Position numbers and translations under genes: made by a program | Shown: positions 38,918 to 48,929 of the stretch, in pieces | Layout of the letters: every line of letters begins with the position of its first letter | Position numbering within the stretch: the first letter of the stretch is position 1 | Notes under the pieces: generated by a model | What the model saw: only the letters and a program-made list of their open reading frames with translations | Told to the model about the DNA's origin: nothing | Database searches by the model: none | Source of the DNA: Rhodobacterales bacterium HKCCE3408 | GTDB lineage: Bacteria; Pseudomonadota; Alphaproteobacteria; Rhodobacterales; Rhodobacteraceae | DNA: 64,000 bases | Assembly (NCBI GenBank): GCA_015689705.1 | Contig: WVSN01000001.1 | Coordinates: 1-64,000, forward strand | Direction of reading: 5' to 3'

Positions 38918-39451
38918 ATGTCGCGTATCGGAAAGAAACCGGTCGACCTGCCCTCGGGCGTCGAGGCGAAGCTCTCGGGTCAGACCATCGAGATCAAGGG
39001 GCCGAAAGGCACCCGGTCCTTCACGGCGACCGACGATGTCACCATCGCGGTCGACGACAACGCCGTTTCGGTCACCCCGCGCGGGCAGTCCAAGCGGGCG
39101 CGCCAGCAATGGGGCATGAGCCGGACGATGGTTCAGAACCTCGTCACCGGCGTCACCTCGGGCTTCAAGAAAGAGCTCGAGATCCAGGGCGTCGGCTATC
39201 GCGCGCAGATGCAGGGCAACACCCTGAAGCTGTCGCTCGGCTACAGCCACGAAGTCGATTTCGCGGTCCCGCAGGGCGTGACCGTCACCTGCCCCAAGCA
39301 GACCGAGATCGTCATCGAGGGCGCGGATCAGCAGCTCGTCGGCCAGGTCGCGGCCAATATCCGCGAATGGCGGGCGCCGGAGCCCTATAAGGGCAAGGGC
39401 ATCCGCTACAAGGGCGAGTACATCTTCCGCAAGGAAGGCAAGAAGAAGTAA
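38918..39451 (+). CDS. rplF: 50S ribosomal protein L6
   Basis: L6 (177 residues) lies next to the sarcin-ricin loop. [15 protein letters not shown] opens the first repeat and the [23 protein letters not shown] tail ends the second; both repeated half-domains are at normal length. It is preceded by GAGGAGAG and followed by rplR after 11 bases. Confidence 0.97.
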   Translation: MSRIGKKPVDLPSGVEAKLSGQTIEIKGPKGTRSFTATDDVTIAVDDNAVSVTPRGQSKRARQQWGMSRTMVQNLVTGVTSGFKKELEIQGVGYRAQMQGNTLKLSLGYSHEVDFAVPQGVTVTCPKQTEIVIEGADQQLVGQVAANIREWRAPEPYKGKGIRYKGEYIFRKEGKKK

Positions 39452-39462
39452 GGGCGAGCGAG

Positions 39463-39822
39463 ATGGCAAACAGCAAATCGCACCTGTTCCAGAAGCGCTC
39501 GCTGCGCGTGCGGAACAAGCTGAAGGCGCTGGCGAACGGTCGCCCCCGGCTCAGTGTGCACCGGTCCAACAAGAACATCAGCGTCCAGCTGATCGACGAC
39601 GAGAACGGCGTGACGCTGGCCTCGGCTTCGACGCTGGAAAAGGATCTGGGCGTCGTCGGCAAGAACAATGCCGAAGCGGCAGCCAAGATCGGCTCGGCGA
39701 TCGCCGAGCGGGCGAAGAAGGCCGGGGTCGAGGAGTGCTACTTCGACCGCGGCGGTCTCCTGTTCCACGGGCGCGTCAAGGCTCTGGCCGACGCCGCGCG
39801 CGAGGGCGGACTGAAATTCTGA
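39463..39822 (+). CDS. rplR: 50S ribosomal protein L18
   Basis: L18 (119 residues) joins 5S rRNA to the large subunit. The basic N-terminal segment ([20 protein letters not shown]) and the C-terminal [24 protein letters not shown] are family marks. A 100-base gap with no T-tract hairpin precedes rpsE. Confidence 0.96.
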   Translation: MANSKSHLFQKRSLRVRNKLKALANGRPRLSVHRSNKNISVQLIDDENGVTLASASTLEKDLGVVGKNNAEAAAKIGSAIAERAKKAGVEECYFDRGGLLFHGRVKALADAAREGGLKF

Positions 39823-39922
39823 GTGCGGGCGGCCTTTGGGCCGCTCCGATGACCCGGGGGCCCCGGCCCACCAGGGTTGACCAAATTGGCGCCCGGACGC
39901 GCCGGACAAGGAAGGATGCCTG

Positions 39923-40504
39923 ATGGCAGAACGTGAACAGAGACGGGGTCGCCGCCGCGACGATCGCGACGAGACCCCGGAATTCGCCGACCGTCTGGTC
40001 GCGATCAACCGGGTGTCGAAGACGGTGAAGGGCGGCAAGCGCTTCGGCTTCGCGGCGCTCGTCGTCGTGGGCGACCAGCGCGGCCGCGTCGGCTTCGGCA
40101 AGGGCAAGGCCAAAGAGGTGCCCGAGGCAATCCGCAAGGCGACCGAGCAGGCGAAGCGCGGCATGATCCGCGTGCCGCTGCGCGAGGGCCGGACCCTGCA
40201 CCACGACATCGAAGGCCGTCACGGCGCAGGCAAGGTGACGATGCGCACCGCTCCGGAAGGGACGGGCATCATCGCCGGCGGTCCATGCCGTGCCGTGTTC
40301 GAGATGCTCGGCGTCAAGGACGTCGTTGCTAAGTCGACCGGGACCCAGAACCCCTACAACATGATCCGCGCCACCATCGACGGCCTGACCAAGCAGTCGA
40401 GCCCGCGGATGGTCGCTTCCCGTCGTGGGAAGAAGGTGTCGGACATTCTGCCCAAGCGTGACGAGGCCCCCGAGGCCAGCACGCAGGTGGCTGAGGAGGC
40501 CTGA
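39923..40504 (+). CDS. rpsE: 30S ribosomal protein S5
   Basis: S5 (193 residues) helps translational accuracy and mRNA unwinding. The double-stranded RNA-binding part has [20 protein letters not shown] and [15 protein letters not shown]; the C-terminal domain has [19 protein letters not shown]. An Arg-rich N-terminal extension and a short acidic tail are present. rpmD follows after 5 bases. Confidence 0.97.
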   Translation: MAEREQRRGRRRDDRDETPEFADRLVAINRVSKTVKGGKRFGFAALVVVGDQRGRVGFGKGKAKEVPEAIRKATEQAKRGMIRVPLREGRTLHHDIEGRHGAGKVTMRTAPEGTGIIAGGPCRAVFEMLGVKDVVAKSTGTQNPYNMIRATIDGLTKQSSPRMVASRRGKKVSDILPKRDEAPEASTQVAEEA

Positions 40505-40509
40505 GACCC

Positions 40510-40698
40510 ATGGCAAAGACAATCGTCGTGAAGCAGATCGGTTCGCCGATCCGTCGCCCGGAAATCCAGCGCAAGACGCTGATCGGGCTTGGCCTGAACA
40601 AGATGCACCGGACTCGCGAGCTGGAGGATACGCCCTCCGTGCGCGGCATGATCGCCAAGATCCCGCACCTGGTGGAGATCATCGAAGAGCGCGGCTGA
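40510..40698 (+). CDS. rpmD: 50S ribosomal protein L30
   Basis: L30 (62 residues) is a small 23S rRNA-binding protein. The [25 protein letters not shown] core is intact, written here as [18 protein letters not shown]. Normally rplO follows directly; here a terminator and three accessory genes intervene. Confidence 0.95.
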   Translation: MAKTIVVKQIGSPIRRPEIQRKTLIGLGLNKMHRTRELEDTPSVRGMIAKIPHLVEIIEERG

Positions 40699-40726
40699 CA
40701 CCGCCCTTCCGACTGACGAACAATCA

Positions 40727-40754
40727 ATGCCGCCCGGCTCCGCCCGGGCGGCAT
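40727..40754 (+). terminator. Rho-independent terminator after rpmD
   Basis: Arms ATGCCGCCCGG and CCGGGCGGCAT pair strongly, followed by TTGCTTTGT. It lies 28 bases past rpmD and ends this part of the spc genes. Confidence 0.75.
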
Positions 40755-40850
40755 TTGCTTTGTCATCCTGAGTGAAATGGCTGCGTCCGGTTGTGTTGAC
40801 GTCCGGACTGCGCCACCATGACGGCCACTCGCGTCCGGCCAAGGAGGCGC

Positions 40851-41294
40851 ATGCCGATCGCATTCTCGACCTGCCTGGAGCGTGATCTGCTCTACGCACG
40901 GTGGACCGGAATTGTAACTGTCGCGGAGTTCATCGCGAATTTCGCCGATTACCTGGCGGACAAGTACTACCGTCCGGGGCGTCCGGAGTTGATCGATCTC
41001 TCCCGCCTGACTGACTTCACCGGAGACTTCAACGAGATCCGCGCCATGCTGCGGATCGTGAATACCCAGGCGCCGGAACAGGTGGTGGACACCCTCACGA
41101 TCATCTGGGCGCCGAGCAACAGCATTTACGGCATCACGCGCATCTATCAGCAACTCGCGGAACTTGCTGGTGGGATCCGGGTGGAAATTCATCGCGACGA
41201 GGCGCCGGCGCTGGCCGCGCTCGACTTGCCGCACGAAACGGTCGACGATCTGCTCGCCGAGGAGACCTTCCATCCGCAGGAACGCAGGGTCTAG
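40851..41294 (+). CDS. Conserved soluble protein, possibly SpoIIAA/STAS-like
   Basis: The 147-residue product has no signal peptide or membrane segment. The pattern of an early DLLYARWTGIVTVAEF strand-turn-helix and a central PELIDLSRLTDFTGDFNEI strand recalls the SpoIIAA-like (STAS-related) proteins, but I cannot confirm it. The ATG at 40851 follows AAGGAGG; a further start at 40818 is possible. Its stop overlaps the stop of the convergent kinase gene. Function unknown. Confidence 0.6.
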   Translation: MPIAFSTCLERDLLYARWTGIVTVAEFIANFADYLADKYYRPGRPELIDLSRLTDFTGDFNEIRAMLRIVNTQAPEQVVDTLTIIWAPSNSIYGITRIYQQLAELAGGIRVEIHRDEAPALAALDLPHETVDDLLAEETFHPQERRV

Positions 41295-42235
41295 AGCTCG
41301 GTCCGTGTCACCTGGCTGAAGAAGCGTTCGGTTTCAGTCCGGCTGCATAGCTCGGTGCCTTCTGTCGTGACCGCCGAAGCGGCGGCGGCCGTGCCCCAGG
41401 CGCAGGCGGTGACCGGGTCCTCGCCGCGCGTCAGGGAAAGGGCGAAGGCGCCGATGAAGCTGTCGCCGGCCCCGACCTTCGATCGCGGCACGACGACGGG
41501 TGGCCGCGTCAGTCCACGCCATCCCTCGCAGGCGATGACGGTGCCCTGGGCCCCGGCCGCGACCATCACGATCTCGGCGCCGGTTTTCTGGCGCAGGTCG
41601 CTCGCCAGAGCGGCGATCTCGTCCACGCCCACAAGGTTCCGTCCAGACAATTCCCGTGCTTCGGCGAGGTCCATCCTCAGCACGTAGAGACCCGCCTTCG
41701 TCGCTGCCGCATGTTCCAGCGCGGCGCCGGACGTGTCGAGGATCATTCGCCCGCCCAGCGCTGCGATCTCGGGCGCCAGGTCGAGGAAGAAGTCCATCGG
41801 CATTCCCGGGGGCAGACTGCCCGAGGGGATGACTAAGGCGCCCGGCTTCACGGCTGCGATGATCGCGTCGTGGGCCTTGATGCAATCGGCCTCGGTCCAG
41901 TCCGGACCTGGCATCATGAACCGGTACTGGAGGCCCGTCGCACTGTCGAAAACGGTCGTCGACTGCCGGGTCGGGTAGTCGATACCGAGCGATTCCGGCT
42001 CCAGCCCCTCCTCGCGCAGCAGGCGCACCAGTTCTTCGCCCGTCGCCCCGCCGTAGGCGATCAGCGTATGGCTCGAGCCACCCAGATTCGTGATGGCCCG
42101 GCTGACGTTCACGCCGCCGCCGCCGGGATGGACCTGCGGCGCGGTACAACGGAGCTTCTGGTCGGGGATCACGGCCCTGGCGGTGGTCGACAGGTCCAAT
42201 GCGGGGTTCACGGTGATCGTCAGGATCTCGGTCAT
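41291..42235 (-). CDS. PfkB-family hexose-phosphate kinase (1-phosphofructokinase-like)
   Basis: The 314-residue protein is a ribokinase-fold sugar kinase of the FruK/LacC/PfkB-2 group. The opening ILTITVNPALDLS, the HPGGGGVNVSRAI segment (residues 36-48) and the catalytic SKVGAGDSFIGAF, with its Asp, near residue 250 are typical. It would phosphorylate fructose-1-phosphate, fructose-6-phosphate or tagatose-6-phosphate in the cytoplasm; no sugar PTS genes are next to it, so the substrate is uncertain. Confidence 0.88.
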   Translation of the reverse strand: MTEILTITVNPALDLSTTARAVIPDQKLRCTAPQVHPGGGGVNVSRAITNLGGSSHTLIAYGGATGEELVRLLREEGLEPESLGIDYPTRQSTTVFDSATGLQYRFMMPGPDWTEADCIKAHDAIIAAVKPGALVIPSGSLPPGMPMDFFLDLAPEIAALGGRMILDTSGAALEHAAATKAGLYVLRMDLAEARELSGRNLVGVDEIAALASDLRQKTGAEIVMVAAGAQGTVIACEGWRGLTRPPVVVPRSKVGAGDSFIGAFALSLTRGEDPVTACAWGTAAAASAVTTEGTELCSRTETERFFSQVTRTEL

Positions 42236-42297
42236 GTGCCGGAGGCTAGCGAGACGAGCGAGGCGATGGAAGACGGTGGCCGGTCGGTAAAACGAAA

Positions 42298-42322
42298 AAG
42301 GCCGGCGTCAAACGCCGGCCTT
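42298..42322 (-). terminator. Terminator after the VPLPA-CTERM gene
   Basis: Arms AAGGCCGGCGT/ACGCCGGCCTT pair perfectly over 11 bases. On the minus strand the stem is followed by TTTCGTTTT, so it ends the gene at 42344-42991, 22 bases after the stop. Confidence 0.88.
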
Positions 42323-42343
42323 CTATCTGTTTTGCAGAGCCTG

Positions 42344-42991
42344 TCAGGCCCGGCGGCGACGCCATCCGATCAGGCCAACGAGGCCGAGAGCCGAAAGCGC
42401 TGGGATCATCGTAGCCGGAAGCGGCACGATCGCGGGCACTTCGCCGCCACCGCCCGGGTTGTTCGGCTCACCGCCCGGACCCTCGGCGACTTCCTCGTCG
42501 TAGCTCAGTTCGACTTCGACGAAGGACAGGTCGTTCAGGTTGGTCACGTCGGCACCGGCGAAGACGTCGACGACGACCTGGCCATCCGCAGTGATCGCGA
42601 GCAGGTCAGAGCCCGACACGGTGACCGACTTCGTGAACTGGTAGTCGTCCGGGTTCAGCGAGAAGATGGTCGCGCTGTCGAACGGGCCACCGACGCCGCC
42701 GTAGTCCGGTCCGGCGCCAAGAACGTCCGGGAAACCGCCATAGGGGCCACCCGACGTGACACCCTCGATGTCGTAGGTGAGCACCTCAGTGTCGAGGCGG
42801 CCGTAGTCGCCACGCGCGGTAATGGTCAGAGTGCCATCGGATCCGTTCGAAAGCGGAGCCCCGTTGAACACGAAGGAAAATGTCTGGTTGTTAACGGTCT
42901 GCAGTTGAATGCTCGACAGCAGGGCCGCTTGTGCGGTGACCGGCAGGACCAGAAGAGCCAGAGCCAGCCACAAAGACTTCACGATATTCAC
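42344..42991 (-). CDS. VPLPA-CTERM exported protein
   Basis: The 215-residue product has a signal peptide (cleavage after AQA, near residue 22), a soluble acidic region and a C-terminal sorting signal: VPLPA (about residues 189-193), a hydrophobic span and the basic RRRRA end. Such tails are processed by an exosortase (XrtD type for VPLPA), which must lie elsewhere in the genome. I chose the GTG at 42991 because AAGGGA lies 8 bases upstream; a TTG at 42997 is too close. It is probably a surface or matrix-linked protein. Confidence 0.85.
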   Translation of the reverse strand: MNIVKSLWLALALLVLPVTAQAALLSSIQLQTVNNQTFSFVFNGAPLSNGSDGTLTITARGDYGRLDTEVLTYDIEGVTSGGPYGGFPDVLGAGPDYGGVGGPFDSATIFSLNPDDYQFTKSVTVSGSDLLAITADGQVVVDVFAGADVTNLNDLSFVEVELSYDEEVAEGPGGEPNNPGGGGEVPAIVPLPATMIPALSALGLVGLIGWRRRRA

Positions 42992-43304
42992 TACCAAGGT
43001 CCCTTGTAACGTGATGCTTCATCTTCCTTAACATCTCCGCGAGGCCCGTGGCAACCAAAACGAGGCAGAAATTCGACGTTTTCTCGACCCAAAATGCCAG
43101 TGTAATAACGGAATATGTCCATATGGGCGCGAATGTTTCCAAATCGGAGCCGGCCGGTCGCGAAAACCCCTTCGACAGCGGCTTGATCCCGCCAGCGGCG
43201 CGGATTATACGCCCCCGGTGGTCCGCTACGGATCGCATCCATCACAGACATGCCGTGTGTGACCCATCTCGCTTCGGGGTCATTTCCGGCGAAGGAGAAG
43301 CGAC
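42992..43304. other. Intergenic region between divergent VPLPA gene and rplO
   Basis: This 313-base gap must carry promoters for the minus-strand VPLPA gene and the plus-strand rplO-secY-adk genes. The part at about 43050-43140 is clearly richer in A+T than its surroundings. I found no consensus -35/-10 pair that I would trust and no reading frame. Confidence 0.45.
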
Positions 43305-43778
43305 ATGAAACTGAACGAACTCAGAGACAATCCCGGCGCCACCAAGAAGCGGATGCGCGTCGGCCGCGGCCCGGGCTCGGGCAAGGGCAAGACCGCCGGG
43401 CGCGGTATCAAGGGCCAGAAGTCCCGTTCGGGCGTGGCGATCAACGCCTACGAAGGCGGCCAGATGCCGCTCTACCAGCGCCTGCCGAAGCGCGGCTTCA
43501 ACAAGCCGAACCGCAAGAGCTTCGCAGTCGTGAACCTTGGCCTGATCGAGAAATTCGTCGAGGCCGGCAAGCTTGATGCGAAGGCCGAGATCACCGAAGA
43601 CGCGCTCGTCGCCTCGGGCCTCGTTCGTCGCAAGCTCGACGGTGTCCGCGTGCTCGCGAAGGGTGACGTGACCTCGAAGCTGAACATCAGCGTCACCGGC
43701 GCATCGAAGGCGGCCGTTGCCGCGGTCGAGAAGGCCGGCGGCAGCCTGAAAACCTCGGCTGCGCCTGCGGCGGAATAG
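43305..43778 (+). CDS. rplO: 50S ribosomal protein L15
   Basis: L15 (157 residues) is a 23S rRNA-binding assembly protein. The Gly/Lys/Arg-rich N-terminal part ([20 protein letters not shown], about residues 18-37) and the C-terminal [17 protein letters not shown] are characteristic. AAGGAG precedes the ATG. It resumes the spc series after the accessory block and is followed by secY. Confidence 0.96.
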   Translation: MKLNELRDNPGATKKRMRVGRGPGSGKGKTAGRGIKGQKSRSGVAINAYEGGQMPLYQRLPKRGFNKPNRKSFAVVNLGLIEKFVEAGKLDAKAEITEDALVASGLVRRKLDGVRVLAKGDVTSKLNISVTGASKAAVAAVEKAGGSLKTSAAPAAE

Positions 43779-43909
43779 CCCGACACGGGTTTGCGTGACC
43801 AGTCCTTGCTTGTGGGCCGCTCCGCCGCGGCCTAAATGGCAGGGGTTATGATCCGACAGCGTCTGCGGGGCCCCATGACCGGTCCCGCGGCGCCAGCCAG
43901 AGAGACGCC

Positions 43910-45286
43910 ATGGCATCTGCAGCGGAGCAAATGGCCGCGAACATGAGCTGGAGCGCGTTCGGCAAGGCGACCGAGCTGCGCCAGCGCATCCTGTTCACGA
44001 TCGGCCTTCTCGTCATCTACCGCATCGGCACCTACATCCCGGTCCCCGGGATCGACGGTGTGGAGCTTCAGCGCTTCTTCGACAGTGCGGCCGGTGGCCT
44101 CGGCGGTGTCCTGAACATGTTCACCGGCGGCGCGCTCAGCCGGATGGGCGTCTTCGCGCTCGGCATCATGCCCTACATCTCGGCCTCGATCATCGTGCAG
44201 CTCATGTCGTCCATGGTGCCGTATTTCGAGCAGCTGAAGAAAGAGGGTGAGCAGGGGCGCAAGAAGCTCAACCAGTATACGCGCTACGGGACCGTGGCGC
44301 TGGCCGCGTTCCAGGCCTACGGGATTGCCGTCTCGATCGAGAGTGGCGGCCTCGCCTCCGATCCTGGCCTGTTCTTCCGCGCGGCCTGCGTGATCACGCT
44401 GGTCGGCGGCACGATGTTCCTGATGTGGCTGGGCGAACAGATCACCGCCCGCGGCATCGGTAACGGCATCTCGCTGATCATCTTCGTCGGCATCATCGCC
44501 GAGCTTCCGGCCGCGTTCGCCCAGTTCTTCGAGCAGGGGCAGGCCGGCGCGATCTCGACCGGTGCCACGCTCGGCGTGATCGCGATGCTGCTGGCGACGC
44601 TGCTGTTCGTCGTCTTCATGGAGCGCAGTCTCCGCAAGATCCACATCCAGTATCCGCGCCGTCAGGTGGGGATGAAGATGTATGACGGCGGGTCCTCGCA
44701 CCTGCCGATCAAGGTGAACCCCGCGGGCGTGATCCCGGCGATCTTCGCCTCGTCGCTGCTGCTGCTGCCGACGACGCTCTCAACGTTCTCGGGCGGCGGA
44801 AACTCCGGCCCGGTGATGACCTGGATCCTCGCGAACTTCGGCCCGGGCCAGCCGCTCTATCTCGCCTTCTTCGTCTCGATGATCGTGTTCTTCACGTACT
44901 TCTACACGCTCAACGTGTCCTTCAAGACCGACGACGTGGCCGACAACCTGAAGAACCAGAATGGCTTCATCCCCGGCATCCGGCCGGGCAAGCGGACCGC
45001 CGAGTACCTCGAATACGTGGTGACACGCGTGCTCGTGCTCGGTTCCGCCTATCTCGCCTTCGTCTGCATGCTGCCCGAAGTCGTGCGCACGCAATTGTCC
45101 GTCACGGCCTATTTCGGCGGCACCTCGATCCTCATCATCGTGTCCGTGGGTATGGACACGGTGCAGCAAATCCAGTCTCATCTGCTCGCCCATCAGTACG
45201 AAGGGCTGATCGAGAAGAGCCAGCTGCGTGGCCGGAAGAGCAAAACGCGCAGCGGCAGCGGACGGAAGGGACCTGCGCGGCGATGA
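43910..45286 (+). CDS. secY: Preprotein translocase subunit SecY
   Basis: SecY (458 residues) forms the protein-conducting channel of the inner membrane with SecE and SecG. Ten membrane spans are predicted; early marks are [22 protein letters not shown] and the plug region after it. The cytoplasmic C-terminal tail is basic ([19 protein letters not shown]). The stop overlaps the adk start by 4 bases (ATGA). Confidence 0.98.
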   Translation: MASAAEQMAANMSWSAFGKATELRQRILFTIGLLVIYRIGTYIPVPGIDGVELQRFFDSAAGGLGGVLNMFTGGALSRMGVFALGIMPYISASIIVQLMSSMVPYFEQLKKEGEQGRKKLNQYTRYGTVALAAFQAYGIAVSIESGGLASDPGLFFRAACVITLVGGTMFLMWLGEQITARGIGNGISLIIFVGIIAELPAAFAQFFEQGQAGAISTGATLGVIAMLLATLLFVVFMERSLRKIHIQYPRRQVGMKMYDGGSSHLPIKVNPAGVIPAIFASSLLLLPTTLSTFSGGGNSGPVMTWILANFGPGQPLYLAFFVSMIVFFTYFYTLNVSFKTDDVADNLKNQNGFIPGIRPGKRTAEYLEYVVTRVLVLGSAYLAFVCMLPEVVRTQLSVTAYFGGTSILIIVSVGMDTVQQIQSHLLAHQYEGLIEKSQLRGRKSKTRSGSGRKGPARR

Positions 45287-45933
45287 ATATTATTTTGCTG
45301 GGACCGCCTGGGGCCGGCAAGGGCACCCAGGCGCGTCTCCTTGTTGAGCGCCGCGGCATGGTGCAGCTGTCCACGGGTGACATGCTGCGCGCCGCGAAGG
45401 ACAGCGGAACAGAGATGGGAAAGAAGGTCGCCGACGTGATGGCACGCGGCGATCTCGTGACCGACGACATCGTGATCGGCCTGATCGAGGAGCACCTCCG
45501 CTCGGCCGACGATGACACCGGGTTCATTTTCGACGGGTTCCCTCGGACGCTAGGCCAGGCCGACGCGCTCGGTGATCTGCTCGGCCGGGTCGGCCGCCGC
45601 CTCGACGCCGTCATCGCGATGGAGGTCAACGACGAGGCGCTTGTTGAGCGGATCACGGCACGGTCGACCTGTGGCAATTGCGGTGAGGTCTACAACGACA
45701 TCACCAAGCCGATCCCCGAAGACGGCAAGTGCAGCGTCTGCGGCGCGAGCGATTTCAAGCGCCGCTCCGACGACAACGAGGACAGCCTCAAGCAGCGGCT
45801 TCTGGAATACTACAAGAAGACCTCGCCCCTGATCGGCTACTACCATGCCAAGGGCGATCTTCACTGGGTTCCGGGCCTCGGGGAAATCGAGGAAGTCGCG
45901 TCCGGAATCGCTCGCGTTCTCGACAATCTCTGA
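45283..45933 (+). CDS. adk: Adenylate kinase with Cys4 LID
   Basis: The 216-residue enzyme interconverts ATP, ADP and AMP in the cytoplasm. The P-loop [11 protein letters not shown] is at residues 7-17 and DGFPRT at about 85-90. The LID domain has two CXXC pairs (CGNC and CSVC, about residues 130-151), which indicates a zinc-binding LID rather than the E. coli hydrogen-bonded form. It is coupled to secY, as is common. Confidence 0.97.
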   Translation: MNIILLGPPGAGKGTQARLLVERRGMVQLSTGDMLRAAKDSGTEMGKKVADVMARGDLVTDDIVIGLIEEHLRSADDDTGFIFDGFPRTLGQADALGDLLGRVGRRLDAVIAMEVNDEALVERITARSTCGNCGEVYNDITKPIPEDGKCSVCGASDFKRRSDDNEDSLKQRLLEYYKKTSPLIGYYHAKGDLHWVPGLGEIEEVASGIARVLDNL

Positions 45934-45982
45934 CGGGTCCGGAAATTCTCTTGACAGTCCGGCAAAACGCGCTCCCGGCGCC

Positions 45983-46011
45983 TTGACGATTTGTTGAAAA
46001 GGGCATAGGTG
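45983..46011 (+). promoter_or_regulatory. Putative promoter of the alpha operon
   Basis: TTGACG (45983-45988) and TAGGTG (46006-46011) are separated by 17 bases, about 145 bases before rpsM. The -10 is poor but resembles that in front of rplK (TAGGCG). A TTGACA at 45951 is an alternative -35 without a matching -10. Confidence 0.45.
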
Positions 46012-46156
46012 ACCGCTTCCCTTCCGGGAATCACCAATCGCCGCGCGGGATTCGCAATCCCTTCCACGCGTCGGACCGCCGTTCGGGCCCGTCATCGCGG
46101 GCCCATGTTGTGAAAAAAGGGCCTGGGGTTACGGGCTCGCAACGAAAGGAAGTTAC

Positions 46157-46525
46157 GTGGCACGTATTGCCGGGGTCAACATCCCCACCGCCAAGCGCGT
46201 TCCGATCGCGCTCACCTACATCACCGGTATCGGCCAGAGCTCGGCCCGCGACATCTGCGACGCCGTCGGCATCGACCAGAGCCGTCGCGTCAATGAACTG
46301 AGCGATGCCGAAGTGCTCCAGATCCGTGAGCACATCGATGCCAACTACACCGTCGAGGGCGACCTTCGCCGCGACACGCAGATGAACATCAAGCGCCTGA
46401 TGGACCTCGGCTGCTACCGCGGCCTGCGCCATCGTCGCAACCTGCCCGTGCGCGGCCAGCGCACCCATACCAACGCCCGCACCCGCAAGGGCCCGGCGAA
46501 GCCGATCGCCGGCAAGAAGAAGTAA
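46157..46525 (+). CDS. rpsM: 30S ribosomal protein S13
   Basis: S13 (122 residues) forms bridges between the 30S head and the 50S subunit. [20 protein letters not shown] and the C-terminal [18 protein letters not shown] match well. The start codon is GTG at 46157 (context GTTACGTGGCACG), preceded by GAAAGGAAG. No rpmJ or infA gene lies between adk and rpsM. Confidence 0.96.
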   Translation: MARIAGVNIPTAKRVPIALTYITGIGQSSARDICDAVGIDQSRRVNELSDAEVLQIREHIDANYTVEGDLRRDTQMNIKRLMDLGCYRGLRHRRNLPVRGQRTHTNARTRKGPAKPIAGKKK

Positions 46526-46540
46526 GGGAGGGCAGACCAG

Positions 46541-46933
46541 ATGGCACGCGATACCCGCCGCGCACCGCGCAAGAAGGTTTCGAAGAACATCGCCGCTGGC
46601 GTGGCGCATGTGAACTCGTCGTTCAACAACACCAAGATCCTGATCTCGGACGTGCAGGGCAATGCGATCGCATGGTCGTCGGCCGGCACGATGGGCTTCA
46701 AGGGTAGCCGCAAGTCGACGCCCTACGCCGCCCAGATGGCCGCCGAGGACGCCGGCCGCAAGGCTCAGGAGCACGGCGTCAAGACGCTCGAGGTCGAGGT
46801 GCAGGGGCCCGGATCGGGCCGTGAATCGGCGCTGCGTGCGCTGGCCGCGGTCGGCTTCCAGATCACGTCGATCCGCGACGTCACCCCGATCGCCCACAAC
46901 GGCTGCCGTCCGCCGAAGCGCCGCCGCGTCTGA
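46541..46933 (+). CDS. rpsK: 30S ribosomal protein S11
   Basis: S11 (130 residues) is on the 30S platform and contacts mRNA at the E site. [18 protein letters not shown] and the C-terminal [18 protein letters not shown] are diagnostic. It follows rpsM after 15 bases; rpsD, present here in enterobacteria, is absent, which is normal in alphaproteobacteria. Confidence 0.97.
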   Translation: MARDTRRAPRKKVSKNIAAGVAHVNSSFNNTKILISDVQGNAIAWSSAGTMGFKGSRKSTPYAAQMAAEDAGRKAQEHGVKTLEVEVQGPGSGRESALRALAAVGFQITSIRDVTPIAHNGCRPPKRRRV

Positions 46934-47046
46934 GCGGAGACATTTCCAACGCCGGGCCGTGCGACATGCGCGGCCCGCGTCCGTCATTTGATCCTCGAGC
47001 GTCCAGGGCCCCGGATCGGCCCCAGGACAGGAATGGAGGCCAAGGC

Positions 47047-48063
47047 ATGATCCATAAGAACTGGCAAGAGCTGATAAAGCCCACGCAGCTTGGCGTGACC
47101 CCCGGTGCCGATCCCGCGCGCCGGGCCACCGTCGTGGCCGAGCCGCTGGAGCGGGGCTTCGGCCTCACCCTCGGCAACGCGCTGCGCCGCGTGCTGCTCA
47201 GCTCGCTTCAGGGCGCGGCGATCACGTCGGTCCAGATCGACAACGTCCTGCACGAGTTCAGCTCGGTCGCAGGCGTGCGCGAGGACGTGACGGACATCGT
47301 CCTGAACCTCAAGGGCGTGAGCCTGCGTATGGAAGTCGAGGGTCCGAAGCGGCTGTCGATCTCGGCCAAGGGGCCGAAGGTGGTGACCGCGGGCGACATC
47401 TCGGAAAGCGCCGGCATCGAGATCCTGAACAAGGAACACGTGATCTGCCACCTCGACGAGGGTGCCGATCTCTACATGGAACTGACGGTCAACACCGGCA
47501 AAGGCTACGTCGCCGCCGACAAGAACCGGCCCGAGGACGCTCCGATCGGCCTGATCCCGATCGACGCGATCTACTCGCCGGTCAAGAAGGTGTCCTACGA
47601 CGTGCAGCCGACCCGTGAGGGCCAGGTTCTGGACTACGACAAGCTGACGCTGAAGCTGGAGACCGACGGATCGGTCAGCCCGGACGACGCCGTGGCCTTT
47701 GCCGCGCGCATCCTCCAGGACCAGCTGTCGATCTTCGTCAACTTCGACGAGCCGGAAAGCGCCTCGCGGCAGGACGACGACGACGATCTGGAGTTCAACC
47801 CGCTTCTGCTGAAGAAGGTGGACGAACTGGAACTGTCGGTTCGCTCGGCCAACTGCCTGAAGAACGACAACATCGTCTATATCGGCGACCTGATCCAGAA
47901 GACCGAAGCCGAGATGCTGCGGACGCCGAACTTCGGCCGCAAGTCGCTGAACGAGATCAAGGAAGTGCTTTCGGGCATGGGCCTGCATCTCGGAATGGAC
48001 GTGGTCGACTGGCCGCCCGACAACATCGAGGAACTGGCCAAGAAGTTCGAAGACAACTTCTGA
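47047..48063 (+). CDS. rpoA: DNA-directed RNA polymerase subunit alpha
   Basis: The 338-residue alpha subunit starts polymerase assembly and contacts promoter UP elements and activators. The N-terminal domain shows [20 protein letters not shown] (about residues 38-57), and the C-terminal domain shows [20 protein letters not shown] and [13 protein letters not shown]. The ATG at 47047 follows GGAGGCCAAGGC; a longer frame from 46966 is unlikely. Confidence 0.98.
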   Translation: MIHKNWQELIKPTQLGVTPGADPARRATVVAEPLERGFGLTLGNALRRVLLSSLQGAAITSVQIDNVLHEFSSVAGVREDVTDIVLNLKGVSLRMEVEGPKRLSISAKGPKVVTAGDISESAGIEILNKEHVICHLDEGADLYMELTVNTGKGYVAADKNRPEDAPIGLIPIDAIYSPVKKVSYDVQPTREGQVLDYDKLTLKLETDGSVSPDDAVAFAARILQDQLSIFVNFDEPESASRQDDDDDLEFNPLLLKKVDELELSVRSANCLKNDNIVYIGDLIQKTEAEMLRTPNFGRKSLNEIKEVLSGMGLHLGMDVVDWPPDNIEELAKKFEDNF

Positions 48064-48175
48064 AGCTGAAGGAAATGCCCGCGCCAGGCGGGGACTGTTC
48101 GGGCAAGACGCCCCAAGGAGAGGGCCGCGGAACGCACGCGGCCCCGGACAAAGCAAAATCTGAAGGAGAAGACCC

Positions 48176-48598
48176 ATGCGTCACGCTCGCGGCTATCGCC
48201 GCCTCAACCGCACGCACGAGCACCGCAAGGCGCTCTGGGCCAACATGGCCGGCTCGCTGATCGAGCACGAACAGATCAAGACCACGCTGCCCAAGGCCAA
48301 GGAGCTTCGTCGCGTCGTCGAGAAGCTCGTCACGCTCGGCAAGCGGGGCGATCTTCACGCCCGCCGGCAGGCCGCCGCACAGCTCAAGCAGGACGCCCAC
48401 GTGGCCAAGCTGTTCGACGTCATCGGCCCGCGCTACGCGGACCGGCAGGGCGGCTATGTCCGCGTCCTGAAGGCAGGGTTCCGCTACGGCGACATGGCCC
48501 CGATGGCCATCATCGAGTTCGTCGATCGCGACCCGGATGCGAAAGGCGCCGGTGACCGGGCGCGAATCGCAGCCGAAGACGCAAGTGCGGACGAGTGA
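48176..48598 (+). CDS. rplQ: 50S ribosomal protein L17
   Basis: L17 (140 residues) lies near the tunnel exit. [20 protein letters not shown] and the [16 protein letters not shown]-like segment ([17 protein letters not shown]) are family marks. A short C-terminal extension of Ala/Asp is present. It closes the ribosomal supercluster and is followed by a strong terminator. Confidence 0.97.
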   Translation: MRHARGYRRLNRTHEHRKALWANMAGSLIEHEQIKTTLPKAKELRRVVEKLVTLGKRGDLHARRQAAAQLKQDAHVAKLFDVIGPRYADRQGGYVRVLKAGFRYGDMAPMAIIEFVDRDPDAKGAGDRARIAAEDASADE

Positions 48599-48620
48599 TT
48601 ATCGGACTTTCGAAATGAAA

Positions 48621-48646
48621 ATCCCCGCGCCTCGCGGGGATTTTTG
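48621..48646 (+). terminator. Rho-independent terminator after rplQ
   Basis: Arms ATCCCCGCG/CGCGGGGAT are followed by TTTTT, 23 bases past the rplQ stop. Confidence 0.92.
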
Positions 48647-48876
48647 CATTAGACGTGACATTCCCGCAATTCGGGCAGAGATGCGGCGTAAAGTCCAATC
48701 TGTCAGAATTGGCCTTCATCGTGTCCAATTTCTTCCCAGTTGCCCCAGTATTACAAGGGTGCCCGGCGAACGACTCGGGCAAGACGTCCCATCGGCAGGT
48801 AACGACCGCTACGGGAACATTGATTTCCAACGGCTTGCGGGCGCCCGGGGCGTTTGCATGGTGGAGGAGTTAACTA

Positions 48877-48905
48877 TTGACCATGCGGCCTCCAACATGT
48901 GTAAC
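48877..48905 (+). promoter_or_regulatory. Putative luxR promoter
   Basis: TTGACC (48877-48882) and TGTAAC (48900-48905) are 17 bases apart and lie 24 bases before the luxR ATG. The match to a housekeeping sigma promoter is good for this GC-rich genome. A GTTAAC at 48870 overlaps its upstream edge. Confidence 0.55.
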
Positions 48906-48929
48906 CTCACTTGTCTTTTCGTTGGTTAG

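Larger units (their letters stand above)
48599..48929 (+). other. Gap between rplQ and luxR
   Basis: This 331-base region holds the rplQ terminator at its start and a luxR promoter at its end (both listed). It also has a short CCCG-caatt-CGGG palindrome at 48663-48675. Base composition falls towards the luxR end. I see no reading frame with a credible start and no full lux-box-like dyad. Confidence 0.5.
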
